Assembly: GCA_033439795.1 (NCBI GenBank)
Contig: JAUTDP010000011.1
Coordinates: forward strand, 806,001-870,000
Reading direction: 5' to 3'
DNA from: Sordaria brevicollis
Taxonomy: Eukaryota > Ascomycota > Sordariomycetes > Sordariales > Sordariaceae
DNA: 64,000 bases
In this document: positions 23,343-36,929 of the stretch, in pieces
Layout: the number at the start of each line of letters is the position of its first letter
Position numbering within the stretch: the stretch's first letter is position 1
The notes under the pieces: generated by a model
Seen by the model: only the letters and a program-made list of their open reading frames with translations
The model's database searches: none
What the model was told of the DNA's origin: nothing
Made by a program: the position numbers and the translations under genes

Positions 23343-26300
23343 ACCGACCATTTGTCTTTACGATACGAATACACGTTTATTTAATGTTTAGCGCCATACG
23401 TTCACATGCAAATGCGCTGTTTAATATCAACACCGGAGTTATAGGAGGATATGTTCATATTGGTTTAACAAAAAGGGGAGACTGGAGAGAGTGGCTCCAG
23501 AGACAGAACTACGACGACACGTGGATCTGACCTTGTCAGGACGGAGAGGGGTGTTCAGGAAAGCAAGGGGCTACGGATTCGAAGAACACATCAGCAACTA
23601 AGCCGAGCGACACTTAACAATACAAGGACAACAATGGAGACACGGACCAAAAGAGCTGAAGGACACCGACACTCTTCACGGCTATCGACGCCCGGAACTC
23701 GAGACATCCGGCCAATCCCTCTCGGCAAGGGGAGATCGTCAGGGTCCTTGTGGGACTTGGAAGCAGTGTGCACGATATCGACATTCTGGACTCCGTTATC
23801 TCACTGAGCTGGGAACCGAACGATGGAGTACTGGCCAGGACTAGTCTGGGCGACAGGGCGAGACTCAAGGACACCAGGGGGTTTGGGATTAACCTTTTGG
23901 CTCGAATAGGGCCAGACAGTTGCCATGGTGGCCAGTCTAGGTTCATCTGGCCAACAATGGGGACGATTTCAGGCTTCCCATCCTATATAACCATCTTCTC
24001 GTGGCTTGGTGGGATGGATTCTGTCAAGGGGCAACTATCTTCTTGCTTTTGGACGGGTCCGACAACAAGCTCTAGCAAGTCGTCAAGGTCATGAATCTTC
24101 ATCAGACTTGAGTGGGATGCCCCGGGCACTCATCATGTTCTAGCCCTCGATCCAGATACCAAATAAGTGAAGATGACAATATTGGAGAGTTTTAGGCGTC
24201 TAGTGTCAGCCAAGGTGTTCGCAAGACGGATATGGGTTCGGTCCTATGATGTTATCTACTTCGTCCTTCCAGCACGATCTGTTTTCCCCTGCTATGTGGC
24301 TGTTGATGGGCGTTATGTCCATTCACTGCTTTTGTTCTACTATAGCTAAGTCGTGAGACGCCATATCCAGATCAATCCGTGTGCTCTGATGATTAAGGGT
24401 TCTGCTTTACGTGATTCATCTCCTGGACTCTTCTCGAACGGCTCTTCAAAATTGGAAGGCAGCTAATCCACCCGTAGTGAACCGAACTTAAGAAATCAAC
24501 CAGTGACTTCTTATCACCTCACTTTCATTTCACTTTCCTCATCCTACGTGGGCCAGATTCTAGAAAGTCCCGTTCACTCATCGACACATTCCTTTCCACT
24601 CTCTACTTTGGTTTCAGTAATCGAAATCAGGTTTAGTAACTCCGCAATATTGCCAAATCTATAAAGAACCATCGACTTCTTGATGCCTGCCGGAGAAAGA
24701 GCAACTTGCGAGACTTAAGTCTACATTGTCTGAGACAGTCAATGCCTGACTTAGATCTGGACAATGAGCATTTTCGAAGTGACTAGGACAAGTAAGTTTC
24801 TTCGAATAAAAGATGTAGCTCTCCAAACCGTTGATAATCTGCCTTTCTTTGTTACACAAACAGCGGGGCCTCTTTTGGTTCTCATCAGACCTTGATGATA
24901 TTTACCTTCTCGTCACCACGTTTTGGAGGCGGTAAGAACAGATCGTCAACCTTATCGACTTGCTGGCGGTCGACTGCCCAAATTTTCAGGGTCTTCAGAT
25001 CGCTCAGATCATGACCGATATATAACGACTGTAACAAAGGATACCCATCAGCCTTACACTACATGCATTGAGTTGTCGTTGTTCATGCGGTTTCAAACCC
25101 TTAGCTGCACGAAGGGATCATCAGTCACTTTACCTCAGTAATGGTGAGCCCCATTGTATGCAGAGTAGTCCAATGGCGCGATTAAAAATGGATATAGCTT
25201 CAATAGGTACATTATTCTGTCTATGTCCCTCCCACAAGTTGGGTAGTCAGATTCTTTATTGGTCTCAGTGTTACTTATACCTTATGGACGCTTCAAGGCT
25301 ACAAGGACAGAGTGTCCGTCATAGACTGTCACACTTCACGTCTTGGGATATCTCTCCCTATGAGTTCCGACCAACGGCAATTAGACGATGCCCAAACCCT
25401 TATGCACAAAGTTGATCGTGGACATAAACTACGTATACCGGCGACCGAAGACAGTTGGGCATACTGCGTATGGAACATGCAGAAGGCTGGTATAACCCAC
25501 CACCGGCTTTACACAACTATTCTAAGCCACAGAGGCACAAGACGTAGGTAGGGTGAGGTGTATGTCTGAGGCGTCGTCGCCGGCTTTGCATCGCGGACGG
25601 CACAGAGTAGGTGGCGCAGGCTCGGTACGCTCGGTACTCGGATGACGGGAGACGGGAGACGGGAATAGCTTCACAAATGCTATTCGTAGAAACACGCAAG
25701 ACCCCTTCACTATCTTCCCCCATCCTGATCCTTTTTCACCACGATTGTTGTACAACTTGAAGATTATTACCAGCAGCCTTACCTCACCCACCCGTTGCTT
25801 ACCGTACATAGTATCTATGCCGTAACAATGAATTCTATCCAATGCCGCCCCTTTGCCATCTGAACAAAGACCACAAAGGAGCAGTGTTTAAGGGTAGACC
25901 GGTAGAGGTGGTCTCGGACTAGCCCCACCCACCTCCCACAAACCTATGTGACTGACACGAGTTGCCACGAGGTTTTTTGGCGATCATGTGAAATATGAAA
26001 CGCCGCTTGATAAGTTGCTTTGCTTTAGTCTTGAAGATCTCGTGAGCCTTAAAAAAAAATGGCAATGAGCCTCAAACATGAAGTTATCGTGGCAACAACC
26101 ATCCGGGCTAGCGTGGAAAAGTGTACAGAGCGTGGCCGTACGTAGTTGGTCCCACATTAGCCGGGCTGCTGCTGAATGGTTGAGGGTATCATGAGGCTCA
26201 GTTAGGATCAGGCCATTGATGGGCAGCACTAGAAGGCAAGAGAAATGTGTGGTGAAAATCCGAGGCGCGATAGCCGACGATGTGATACTCATTTTGAGGA

Positions 26301-28700
26301 TGGGTTGTTGAATGGTCCAACATTTTCAAGGTCCGACCTAGCAAGTCTAGGTTATCCTGCGGCGCGGCAACGGCAAAGGCAACCAAAACGGCAGCGGCGG
26401 CGACGGGATCGGATCGGAATCGGAGTCGGAGGGTTGTAAGAAAGGGTATCTGGGCGTTTGAATCCGAGTCTCCTCGACTTGATATTGGCGTAAAGCCATG
26501 AAATATTGCAAACGCCGCAGATTGTTGTACCTCTGTACATAATGAGAACACCGCACTGATGATACTGATTGATAGTGCGCCGACCATTTCTGAAACTTGT
26601 TCATGCGAACATCATTAACTTTTCTTCATCACCCATATCCATGGAGGTTGGTTGATTGATTGATTGATTGCCTGTTTGTCGCTTGACTCGGCAACATGCC
26701 TCACACTTGTTAGAGACAGAGAGAGAGAAGAGGTAGGAGACCGGACGGGAGTGTAGTCGGTCGGGACCCAGCAAACTCTCGTTGCAAAGCGGGGTTGGGA
26801 TATTTGGGAGAGCATGAAAGTGTGAGTGAGTGAAAAAGGCGTAACGGCTCCCAGCATGGCTTGTGTGATATCGTGATGCTGTTGTGTCTAATTTGCTTCC
26901 TTCCCAAAGCAGTGCCGGGCAGCAAATGTGTGTATGTAGTCACCCTTGCGGCGTTCGGTCAGATGGCTCTGTTGCTTCTCGCTGCCACTGCCTCATTCTC
27001 TCTCTGTTTCTTTTGTTACCATCTCTTGTAACGATACAACACAACAACAGCTGTCTCATCCAACCTAACCTCATGTCAGTGAGAGTTGTGTATGACTCTT
27101 GGCTTCCATCATGATGGGCTGAAATGGGTATTTGTTGTTGTTGTCGTTTCTGTAACAAAACCATATGACTCGCGGGGCGTGTAGCAGGATTCTGAAATTC
27201 GCCGTGGGATTCGCTCCGGATTGCGCTCAGGTGGCCGTGTTTAGGCTCGGCTGTGACAACTCACCTGGCAGTAGTATGTTTGACGAACAAGCACCGTCCA
27301 CCGAGCGGCAGTAGCAGCAAGCAGTTGAAGGAAAGTAGGTTTCATTGTCAATTGTTTATGCGTTTCAACACGACGCTGGTTCCCTGTGGAAGAAAAGGCT
27401 GGGTGTGGTGGCACCGGTCACGGCCTCCAAACACTTTCTGCTGCTGCTTGTTGCTTGTTGTTGATGCTTGCACCGAACGGGACCCGGCCGGAAAACTTGT
27501 TAATCGGCGCTGATATGCATCATTTCCGGACAAGGCAACTCGACGCCAATGCCATGCCAACGGACGAGAAAGGTGGCCATCTCGAGATACCGGTAAATAA
27601 CCTTTCGATCGATGCAGCTCCCATTGTCCATCATCAATCGTTTTCTGGGTCCTGCTCACTTGGCGCCATCGTGATCATCATCATCATCGTGAATGTTATC
27701 GTCGCCGACTCGATATGGTAATGCGCCTCGCCTCTTGTTTCCTGGTTCGGGGCCCCATCTAGCAAGGCACTAGAGGCGTGTATCGCATTGCAGCAACCCA
27801 TGAGTTGTAACCGAGGAGCGAGAGCGTGTTCAGCATGAGTTGGCCTTGGCGGAGTGACGAAGTTCAGCTTTGGGCTTCAAATGACAGCCGATGTTGAGTT
27901 GTGATGGCGAAATGGTCGCCGAAATGGAAAATGCCAAACAGTGGAAAGTGGAGGTGCCCATTCAGTGGTTGCTGCCGTGACCCGCGCTTGTCGGCCACAA
28001 TTCGATAGCGACCACATTGTTGTACCCCCCTCCGCTGAAGCCCGGCGTGAGGCCAGCGATCCCTACCTCTATCTTATCTTCTGCACCTGAAAGTCCCGTG
28101 ACCGGAAACGTCCTGTATGTACGGTACTGCCCGAAAATTACATCCCGTGTCCGTCCCTGTTTCTCTTTTTTCCTGCAACAACAACACCTCATTTCCTGCG
28201 TCAAGCCACTTTGGAGGGCTTGGCGTTAGAGTTGGCCAAAACAAGTTCCTTCTTCCGGACCACAATTCGCTTCAAATCTTCACATTCTATGGATCATGGA
28301 TGAGGACGTTTCCTCCGTCGACCGAAACCTCCGTCCCTGAAGGGGCTCGAGTCTCTTGGCATAAAATCTAGACAAGAGATGATCAATCGACTTTGTGAAG
28401 ATCGTCCGGACCAACCTCGGAAATCTCAGACAACACCACCTCAAACGAGAGACAAAACAACAGAAGAAGTCAAGAGATTTCGAAATTCCACACAAGGGGA
28501 AAAAAAGGTCAAAGACGAAGAGGCCCCGCGGAACCGGTTTAGGTCTAGTCAAGTCATGTCCGCCACATGGACGTTGCTGGGATTACGATCCGCTTGAATG
28601 GACAGCCCTGGCTTTTCTCCTTATTGGTACCGAATTGGATCCATCATTCAGCGCCCATCCACAGCAGGGCTTTCCAGGCACCACCACCAAATCCAGGAAC
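23343..28700. other. Gene-free region of 5.4 kb
   Basis: Base composition is normal, but no frame has a recognisable domain, a good start context with spliced continuation, or codon bias like the genes nearby. Simple repeats include about four GATT units at 26648-26670, a GA-rich run near 26714-26736 and a CAT/ATC run near 27675-27690. The final five bases, GGAAC (28696-28700), are the left target duplication of the next retrotransposon. A long non-coding transcript or decayed gene cannot be excluded. Confidence 0.45.
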
Positions 28701-28886
28701 TGTCAGATTGCACAGCTAAATTGAAGGTGGAGATGTGTGTGTATTATATACTCTGGAGCCCTCTGTAAGAGGGTCTAGGGATGCCAGAGTAATAGGAAAA
28801 CTCTATAATCAGACAGGTAGTTAAGAGGCTAGTCCTCTTATAGAAATACCTCTTAATTAGCCAAATATAGCCTACCCATTCTAATA
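28701..28886 (-). repeat. Left LTR of copia copy B
   Basis: It matches 34220-34405. The outer half keeps G and C (GGAGATGTGTGTGTATTATA), the centre (AGAGGGTCTAGGGATGCCA) is intact in both LTRs, and the inner half is A/T-converted (GGTAGTTAAGAGGCTAG where the partner has GGTGGCTGGGAGGCTAG). Confidence 0.92.
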
Positions 28887-29993
28887 TACCCCCCCAACTA
28901 TAGCCCTAATAGGGCAAAACTGCTAAATTACTTTAAGTATACAATTTTTAAAGCTATTTACATTATACTACTATTCTTGGGTTTATTTCCTCATTAATAT
29001 TATTAAAATCTACGTAACTCATCCCCTTATTTTTCCTTTACTCCCCTATCCCTTTTATTGAAATTATTCCTAATATTTTAATAAATTTCCAATACTTTTT
29101 AATTGTAAATACTTTAATTAGACCGTTTATAAGTATTTTGAATATTTCTAAATATTTAAAATTAATCTTACTAACGGTTACTTCCTATTTTAATTAATAT
29201 TTATAAATATTAATATATTTAAAATTTATATATAGTTTTAAAATTTTTATAGTTAATATTTTAATAATTTACTTATTATTATAATCGATTATTAGGATTT
29301 TATCTTCTAACCTTATTATAAATCCTTTAATAAATTTTATTATCCGGATTACCTCCTTTATTACTAAGCCTACGGTTAGGAATTTTACCTCTATAATTAA
29401 CGTAATAACCGTTATTTATTTAATTATACCCTAATAAATAAATCTATTAAAGAACTTTATAATAAAGCTTTAAGAACTTTTACGGTTAAGAATATTATTA
29501 ATAAACGAAGCGTTAGAGGCAATTTCCAAAATATTATTATTACCGAAATATAAAATTAGATTTAAAATTCTATATAAATAATAGATAGCCTTATTTACCG
29601 CTTTATAATAATTTAAATTAAGGTTATAAATATATTTAGAGAATTTATTAACTATAAAAGTAATATTTAATTTAATAATAATTATAATATAAAGAATAAA
29701 CCCTATTTTAATTTAATAGAGGTATATAAAATTATTTAAAGCTTTACCCTCGAAAAGTACGAATTCGATATTTAATATAGGGATATTTATTAAAACCTAG
29801 AAGCTTATTAACTTATAAATCTTTTCGATATACGATTATTAAAATAGTTAAATTTTGCCTTATATATAATTACGAATAATTTTAATCCTTAAGAATTATT
29901 AAAATTCGTTACCCTCCATTATATAATACCGTTAATTAAAAGCGTCTATATAAACTCTAGCCTCAACTTCCTTACTTAAATAATATATAAATA

Positions 29994-30034
29994 TAATATT
30001 ATCGATATAATAAAATATAAAGATATTTTTATTA
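29994..30034 (-). pseudogene. Reverse-transcriptase core of copia copy B
   Basis: The minus strand reads F-I-F-Y-Y-I-D-N-I-I-F, an altered form of the copia Y-V-D-D-(M/I) catalytic motif in which the second aspartate is asparagine. The change is a G-to-A transition, as RIP makes. Flanking frames are full of stops. Confidence 0.75.
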
Positions 30035-33000
30035 ATTAGGATATATAATTTTTTAAAGAGTAATTAAAAATTTAAAGCGGTGAATATAATTATAAAATTT
30101 CGTTATTAAAAGAATAAGGAGCGGCGTAATTTATAAAAAGCCTTAAAGATTTTAAAAAATTTGCTTAGAATTTCGTAATTTAAAAGGAAGCGTATATAAA
30201 TATTTTTATTTATATTTATATTAACGAAGGTATTAACTGTATTATATTAAATAAATTCTAAATTAAAGCGTATAGTAATAGAAATAATTAATTTAAAGGA
30301 ACGTTTACCGAAAGTAGAAATATACATTTCTTAATTTATATATTTTATTTATTAATCGCTACGTATAATAAATTTTATTTTAACCTTATTAAATCTCCCG
30401 TTCTTAAAGAATTTATATATATATACTTATATATAATCGAATACTTATTTCCTACGTACCTTTAATTTTTTAGCGTTAATAATAACCTAGGTTTTTATTT
30501 CTTTATAATTATCGAAGTAAATTTGCTCAATTTATTTAAATAATTAACTAAGGATATAAATATTAAGTAATTTATAATTTTTAAAAGGAAATAATAATTT
30601 TAACCGGTAAATACAATTTATTTTACTTATAAAGATAAGGTTATCGAATTCTTCCTTAATAATAATTTTATTATTATATTATAACCTTTCGAACTCTATT
30701 TTAGTAATTAATTTACCGTTAAAGACTATTTTAAATTAATAAAAACGGCCGGTATTAAAAATTATTATTTAAAGAGTAAAATTATAATATATTTCTTCTT
30801 TTATACATTTATTTATATAGAAGGATATAGAAAAGGATATAAATATAGAGCTATCCCTAAGAATTTCTAAAGGTAATAGGTAGCCAATACTATTTAAAAT
30901 AAAATCGATAGATATTAAGTCTTTAAAGGAAGATATAGTATTAAAGAGCTCTATAAGAATAGGAATTTTGTTAAGTACTTACGGAAATAGAGGATCCTTT
31001 TCTAATTTTAATAAAGAATTAAGTATTTTAATAATCTTAATATCCTTTTAATATTTAAAAGAGAAGTCCTTAATTAATAGATTTATAGCGGGTATTTAAT
31101 TATAATTTTAGAGTAATTTTACGAATTTATTTAAAAAAATCTTTAAAAATTAGGCTTTAATAAGAACCTCCCCTAAGAATATAATATCTTTATTAAAGAA
31201 TATATTATATATATAAATTATTATATTAATAATTGGATTTTAAATATAATAGATTAATAACGTTATATACTTAATAAAATAACTAATCTATACTTTAAGG
31301 TTAAACTTTTAGCGGCGTTATTCCTTCTTTTAAACGGTAAGAGTTATAGCGTATACCTTATAGCCATAAATTCGCAAATAAGAAATATTTAAACGCTACG
31401 GAAATAAATAATTATTTCGTTAAACGATAAAGGTATAGAAGCATTCGTATAAGGAGAATTAATTATAAAGAAATTTTAAGGATTTATTTATTAAATAAAC
31501 GGCTATAACTATAATATTTAATTATAAATTTATAGTAAAATAAATATTCTTCTATATTACGCTAATCCTTTTTTTAATTATACCCCCCGAATATTCGGTA
31601 TTATTATTTTATATTTAGGTATAAAGGGCTAAGGGCTCTATAATTATATTATTTAATATAAATAGCCTTTATACCGTATAAGATCCGCTAATTTCATTAT
31701 TATATTCGATAATTTTAATAGTAATATTGTAACGTTTTTTAAAGATATTAAATAGGTCGTTAAAGAAGTCGGCAATTATTTCGGTACGTCGATTAAATAT
31801 ATAATAATTTTAAATATAATTAATATATTTATAGGTAATTAGTATAGCGTTAATATAGCCGCGGCGGTTTTTTATATAATTGAAGAAATTAATAGCAAAT
31901 CTCTCCCCCGGGCCAAAACCGTAATTTCGAAATTTTTTATTAATTTAGCGCTTAATTTTTAAAATTATATATATATTATAATATATTATAGAAGGGCCTT
32001 TAAGACGCGTATTAATAACGTTAAAAAAGTAATCGAAGATTTAGGGATTTAAATAACCGAGGCGGTAGTATTAAATAATAATTTCTTTTTTATAATATTT
32101 ATAACCATTAATAAAATTAAAACGGTTATATTTAGCGTAAAAAGAGGTTTTAGAAATTTATTTAAATAGGCGTTCGAAAATAATTTAATAGTATAGAATC
32201 GAAAGATAATAAAAAAGAAAATTATTTAAGGACCGTAAATAATTAATAGAAGGTCGTTAATTTTAATAGAAATTAATTTTTCGAAATAAATATAAAGAAA
32301 TAAAATTAATTATAAAATTAAAATAGAAAGCTATATTATAAAAACGAAGGGTATATAAGTTAAAAGTACTATTAATTAAAATATCGACGTCGTTATATCC
32401 TTTAATAAGAATATATAAATTTTTAACCTATAAATTATTATTATAAGGAGCGTAACGAAAATTAATAAAACGAATAATTTGGTTAAAAATATATAAAGAA
32501 CTCTCCAAATCGAAGATTACGCAATTTTTAAGAAGGTATAAATTTATACGTTTATTTCCTATTTAGAAAGCCGCTTAATATATAATTATTATACAAATTA
32601 ATATTATTAGTAAACTCTTATTAGAAAATTAAATAGAGTAATTATTACCGATAAAGGTATTATTAGGGTTAGAATTTAAAATTTAAATAATTTCCTATTA
32701 TAATTTATTAATTTCTCTTTTAAAATCCTTATTATCGAATAGGTTTTTAATAATTTTAGCCTTAATTTAAAAAATAAACTTCTATTTAAAATTAATAACC
32801 TTCTCTAAGAATAAATACTAATAGTATTTAATAATATAAATACCCTACTAATATACTTTATAGCGAACTCTTAGGGTTTTTACTATAGAATTAATAAATA
32901 GGGTTAAAAGGGCGGCTTTTCGACTTAATATACCTTTACGTACTTTAAAAGTATTATACCTTCTTTTCCGGGACGTATTATTATTATTAATATATTAAAA

Positions 33001-34219
33001 AGTATAAATAAAATTCTAATTTATTTAAATAGAATTTTAATTATTAATTAGGACCCTATTAAGAGGAGCGTCTTCGCTTTTAATATCGTTATTTTATAAA
33101 TTTCTAAAAGTTAATCCTATATTAAATGTATTTTTATAACCCTTTAATAATAAAACCGTAATAAAGGGGCGTTCGTATAGTATTTTAAAGTAGAAATATC
33201 CGGATATAAAGTAGAAATTTAAAATATTAGCGTACGCCTCTTCTTCGAACTTTTTAATAATAATATAAATTTAGAGGGGTTTAATAACTTATAAAGTATT
33301 ATAAATATTTTAGAATTAAATTATAGCCAATATAATTTTAAGGATTTTATATTTCCGGGAATTAATTATAACGGTTTCCTAACCGTTAATTTAGGTTTAA
33401 AAACCGCTATTATATTTATAAGGCTCGTTTAATAAAAGTTTTATATAATTATAATATTCTTAACGTACTTTAAATAAAGAATATTCTTCGCAATAGAATA
33501 TAATATCCTTAAAATTAACGTATTATTATAGAATCGTATAAATATCGCTTATATAATTAGAATATAAAGCCTTTAAAATAATAATTTATATATAATTTCG
33601 AATTAGGGTATTATTCTTAATAAAATTTTTATAGTTTCTAAAGCGTTAAACGTAATTAATTTTATTAGAATTGTAATCTTATTTAACTATAATAATAAAA
33701 TTAGAAATTAAAATACTAATTTCCTCTTCCCAAATTTCTTCATTTTTATTAATAATTTCGAGGTTAGAAGTTTAAGTTACGGCTAGGGCGGTATTACGAA
33801 TTATAACCTATTCGGTAGTAGAATTATTTCCTAAAATCGGAATATATATAATAATCTTATTAGCGAATTTAGTAAATACTTCGCGGGTAATATTAATACA
33901 ACGAAGGGAATTAGCTTTAAATTTATAATTTTCAAATTCGATTTCGAAGGGTTTAATAATTTCTTTATCTTCTTTAAATAAATAGGATTTAAATTTAAAG
34001 CCTTAAATAAAGCCGAATAATTCTTTACTTTAATTTTTAAAATTAAATTCTACGTTTAGAATCGTTCTATTATTAATAAATATAATTATAATTATAAGGG
34101 TAATATAAATATCGTTAGTAAAAAATATAATAGATTAAAGAATAAGCTTGATTGTTATAAATAAAGAATTTATATTTTTAAATATAACGTAAACGTAGGG
34201 CGCGAATTAAATTATTAAT

Positions 34220-34405
34220 TATCAGATTGCATAGTTAAATTGAAGGTAGAAATGTATATATATTATATATTTTAGAGCCCTCTATAAGAGGGTCTAGGGA
34301 TGCCAAAGTAATAGGAAAACTCTATAGTCAGATAGGTGGCTGGGAGGCTAGTCCTCTTGTGGAGATACCTCCTGATTGGCCAGATATGGCCTGCCCATTC
34401 TGACA
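34220..34405 (-). repeat. Right LTR of copia copy B
   Basis: Partner of 28701-28886, with the inner half A/T-converted (AGAAATGTATATATATTATA) and the outer half intact to the terminal CTGACA. The adjoining inner sequence (about 34206-34219) resembles the same position in copy A, compatible with a shared primer-binding site. Confidence 0.92.
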
Positions 34406-34410
34406 GGAAC

Positions 34411-36899
34411 ATCCATGCTTGGGGGGTTGTGAATCCGAAATTGGCATCCAGAACGGCATGCACGCTCGCAACTTTTTTTTGTTACAGTATTTATTTTTCT
34501 GCTCTCGAAACGCCGTGTTCGGATATTGCTATGGGATATTTGCAGCAAGCCCAGCAGGCCAGTGTGGGAGCCGGAGTGGGTTTGAATACTGATTACCTAC
34601 CGTGGCATACATGAAAGTGGGAAATGCCCAGTGGTGGCATCATAAGTACGTTCATGCCTTCCCCCATCACCATGTGCCCCCCATGGAATAATGAACGGAT
34701 CGCCCGATGTCGCTTACGAGGTACAGTTCCGTTGATAATGGAGGTGAGGGTCTCTTGACATCTCACTACCACAAGAAACAACAGTCATCAACGGACAGCA
34801 CGGCTCACAATCGTCGTTTCCAATCTTTGCCCGGACATTACAGGTGTGCAGTAGATGCTACCCAAAACATTTGCGGATGATCAATGAAACAGGATGGTGA
34901 TCTTACAACCTGCAATCTGGTTTTGTTTGATGGAAGTCTCTCTCCGTTTCTGAAGAGTGAACTGGAACCGAGCTCAAGATTCATCACACACATAAATCTT
35001 CCTCCATTACGAAGCATTGCAACACCACCATCACGCAGCCCAGCCATGATCCCATGTCCGAAAAACCGCCCACATCCCACATTGCATTCATAGCCCATGT
35101 CGTAAATCAGAAAATCTAAGAAAGAAGCAAAAAAGAACAATCACGAACCAAACCGGATCAAAAGCCTACTGGATAACGGAATATGGGGCCGCTGCGCCCG
35201 CCGAGGGAGGCCCGGTCCACGTTCATCAATCACGCTACCGTATCTAAAAACGAAAAAGCCTGGGCAAGATATCTTTGGCAAGCGAAGCGAATCCGGCGAC
35301 ATTTGATCTCGATCAAACATCTTTTTACCCTGGAAGCCTGGGGAAGAAATGACTTATGACGCCCACGCCCACGAGTTCAAGTCCCAACCGTCCCGCCGGG
35401 GACCTCGCGACGATACACGAGATTTGATACTCACATAATAAATACCGGTGGTGTGGTGCCCGGGACTCCGGGGATGGGCCGCGGCGGATCCCCCGGTAAG
35501 CCATTCCTAAAGTTCCAAAACGACCAGTCCCTGTTCCTCAACCTGTTGTTGGTCAGTGAGGTTTTCGAGACGTGATGAATGTCACTGATAGTGGCGTGCC
35601 TGGCGTGCGATGGCGTCGTTGCACTCGTTGCGAATTCGAACGTTCACGTTAAGAAAATTTTGTGATGCTGCAGGAGGGAGGAAAGTAATTTCATCTTGCA
35701 TGTTCTATCGTTGGTTTATCACTCAGCTATGGAGTTTTATATGCAGGAGGATGAGGCTAGAAAATCTCAACTCTTAAAGAGTCTAGGAAAGTACGTACCT
35801 CTTTGTGTATCGCATCTGTAATTCGAAGGATACGAACACCCTCATATCAAAAGTCTGAAGTCACTCTTTGTCTAAAGGCAGCGTGACCCAGCCTGATAAC
35901 GGGCTTCGATAGTGGTCGGGTACTCACTACATAGAGAACACTTTCACACTTCCACAGTCTCACGGAGCACAAACTCCAACTCTCTAAGCTCGCCGGCCGC
36001 CTCACTCAGTGGTGAACTGGTGATTATGTTGCAGTTTCTTCTTCAGTATAGTTTGTCATGCCATATCATGTCATGTCAGCTCAGCTTATCGACGTCTATC
36101 CAACAAAATATCCTCACTCACCAAACACAGCCCAGAGATTCGCTACAACGAACTGAGCCAGTGAATAATCACCATCCAAGATTGAGCTCGGATCCGTCCC
36201 GATCGAGTAACCGAACCACGGAACATGAGTGGAGATCTTCCCCGGCGAACGTTCCCCGGAGGTTACGGAGCTACAGGGCTTTTACACGTGGTTGATAAAG
36301 AATGAATCTAACTTCAACAATCAATCATTAACCGCGACACCCGCGCACTCTACTTGTTTTCAGCATATACACGATCTTCTTTGTGCTCTGTTGTCGTTGT
36401 TTTCCACTGAAACACAAAGATGCACCCCCTGAATTACCTCGGTGAAAGACTGCCCATTCGAAAGGTGAACAACTCCGAATGGATTTGTAGACTGCCAAGA
36501 CTTGCTAAGATCCACTGCCATGCAGCTGGGTGAGTGGGTCCCACCATTAGTGGGACCTTTTGTCAAGGTGGGTCGGATTTCTAAGAGAGTGGTGATCCAG
36601 CTGTCCTGACTGAGCTGAAAGGAAGGCGAGCACAGCGCGGAGGGTTCGGAGGTCTGGAGGCCGGAGGGCGGAGGAGCGACTTCCTTCATATTCATTGATA
36701 GATGCTTGATGCCGTAATGGTATCAAGTATGAATGGCAAAATGGCGAAATCTTATGCAAGAAGCAAAGAGTCTTCAGGAACCTGATGTGCAGTTGGTTCC
36801 TGGACAAAAAGAAGCAAAGAACGTGATTTGATATAGGTAACGAAGGGAACTCTTCTCATCCACATATCGTCGGTCTCCCACACACCATCTTTTATCTCT
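34411..36899. other. Gene-free region of 2.5 kb
   Basis: Composition is normal up to the TTAA at 36900. Several short unsupported frames occur, and a GC-rich patch lies at 35180-35500. No RNA gene, domain or spliced reading was recognised. Confidence 0.45.
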
Positions 36900-36903
36900 T
36901 TAA

Positions 36904-36929
36904 GCGTGAAACGCGCTATTTATTTCCCG
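36904..36929 (+). repeat. Left terminal inverted repeat of the piggyBac-like element
   Basis: Begins directly after TTAA with GCGTGAAACGCGC and matches the reverse complement of 48318-48343 except one base. The first 13 bases contain an internal GCGTNNNACGC palindrome. Confidence 0.85.

Larger units (their letters stand above)
28701..34405 (-). mobile_element. RIP-degraded Ty1/copia LTR retrotransposon, copy B
   Basis: Direct LTRs of 186 bp each (28701-28886 and 34220-34405) bound 5.3 kb of heavily A/T-converted DNA. The ends are TGTCAGA and TCTGACA, the same terminal inverted repeat as copy A although the LTR bodies differ. A perfect 5-bp duplication, GGAAC, lies at 28696-28700 and 34406-34410. 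A seven-C run at 28889-28895 gives a minus-strand polypurine tract. The reverse-transcriptase core is readable on the minus strand near 29994-30034. Short internal stretches such as TAAACGAAGCGTT (about 29501) match copy A (about 2112), so the two belong to related families. No intact frame remains. Confidence 0.93.

Noticed and set aside
35360..35400. GTTCAAGTCCC resembling a tRNA B box
   Set aside because: The flanks do not pair as a T-stem and no A box lies at the right distance.
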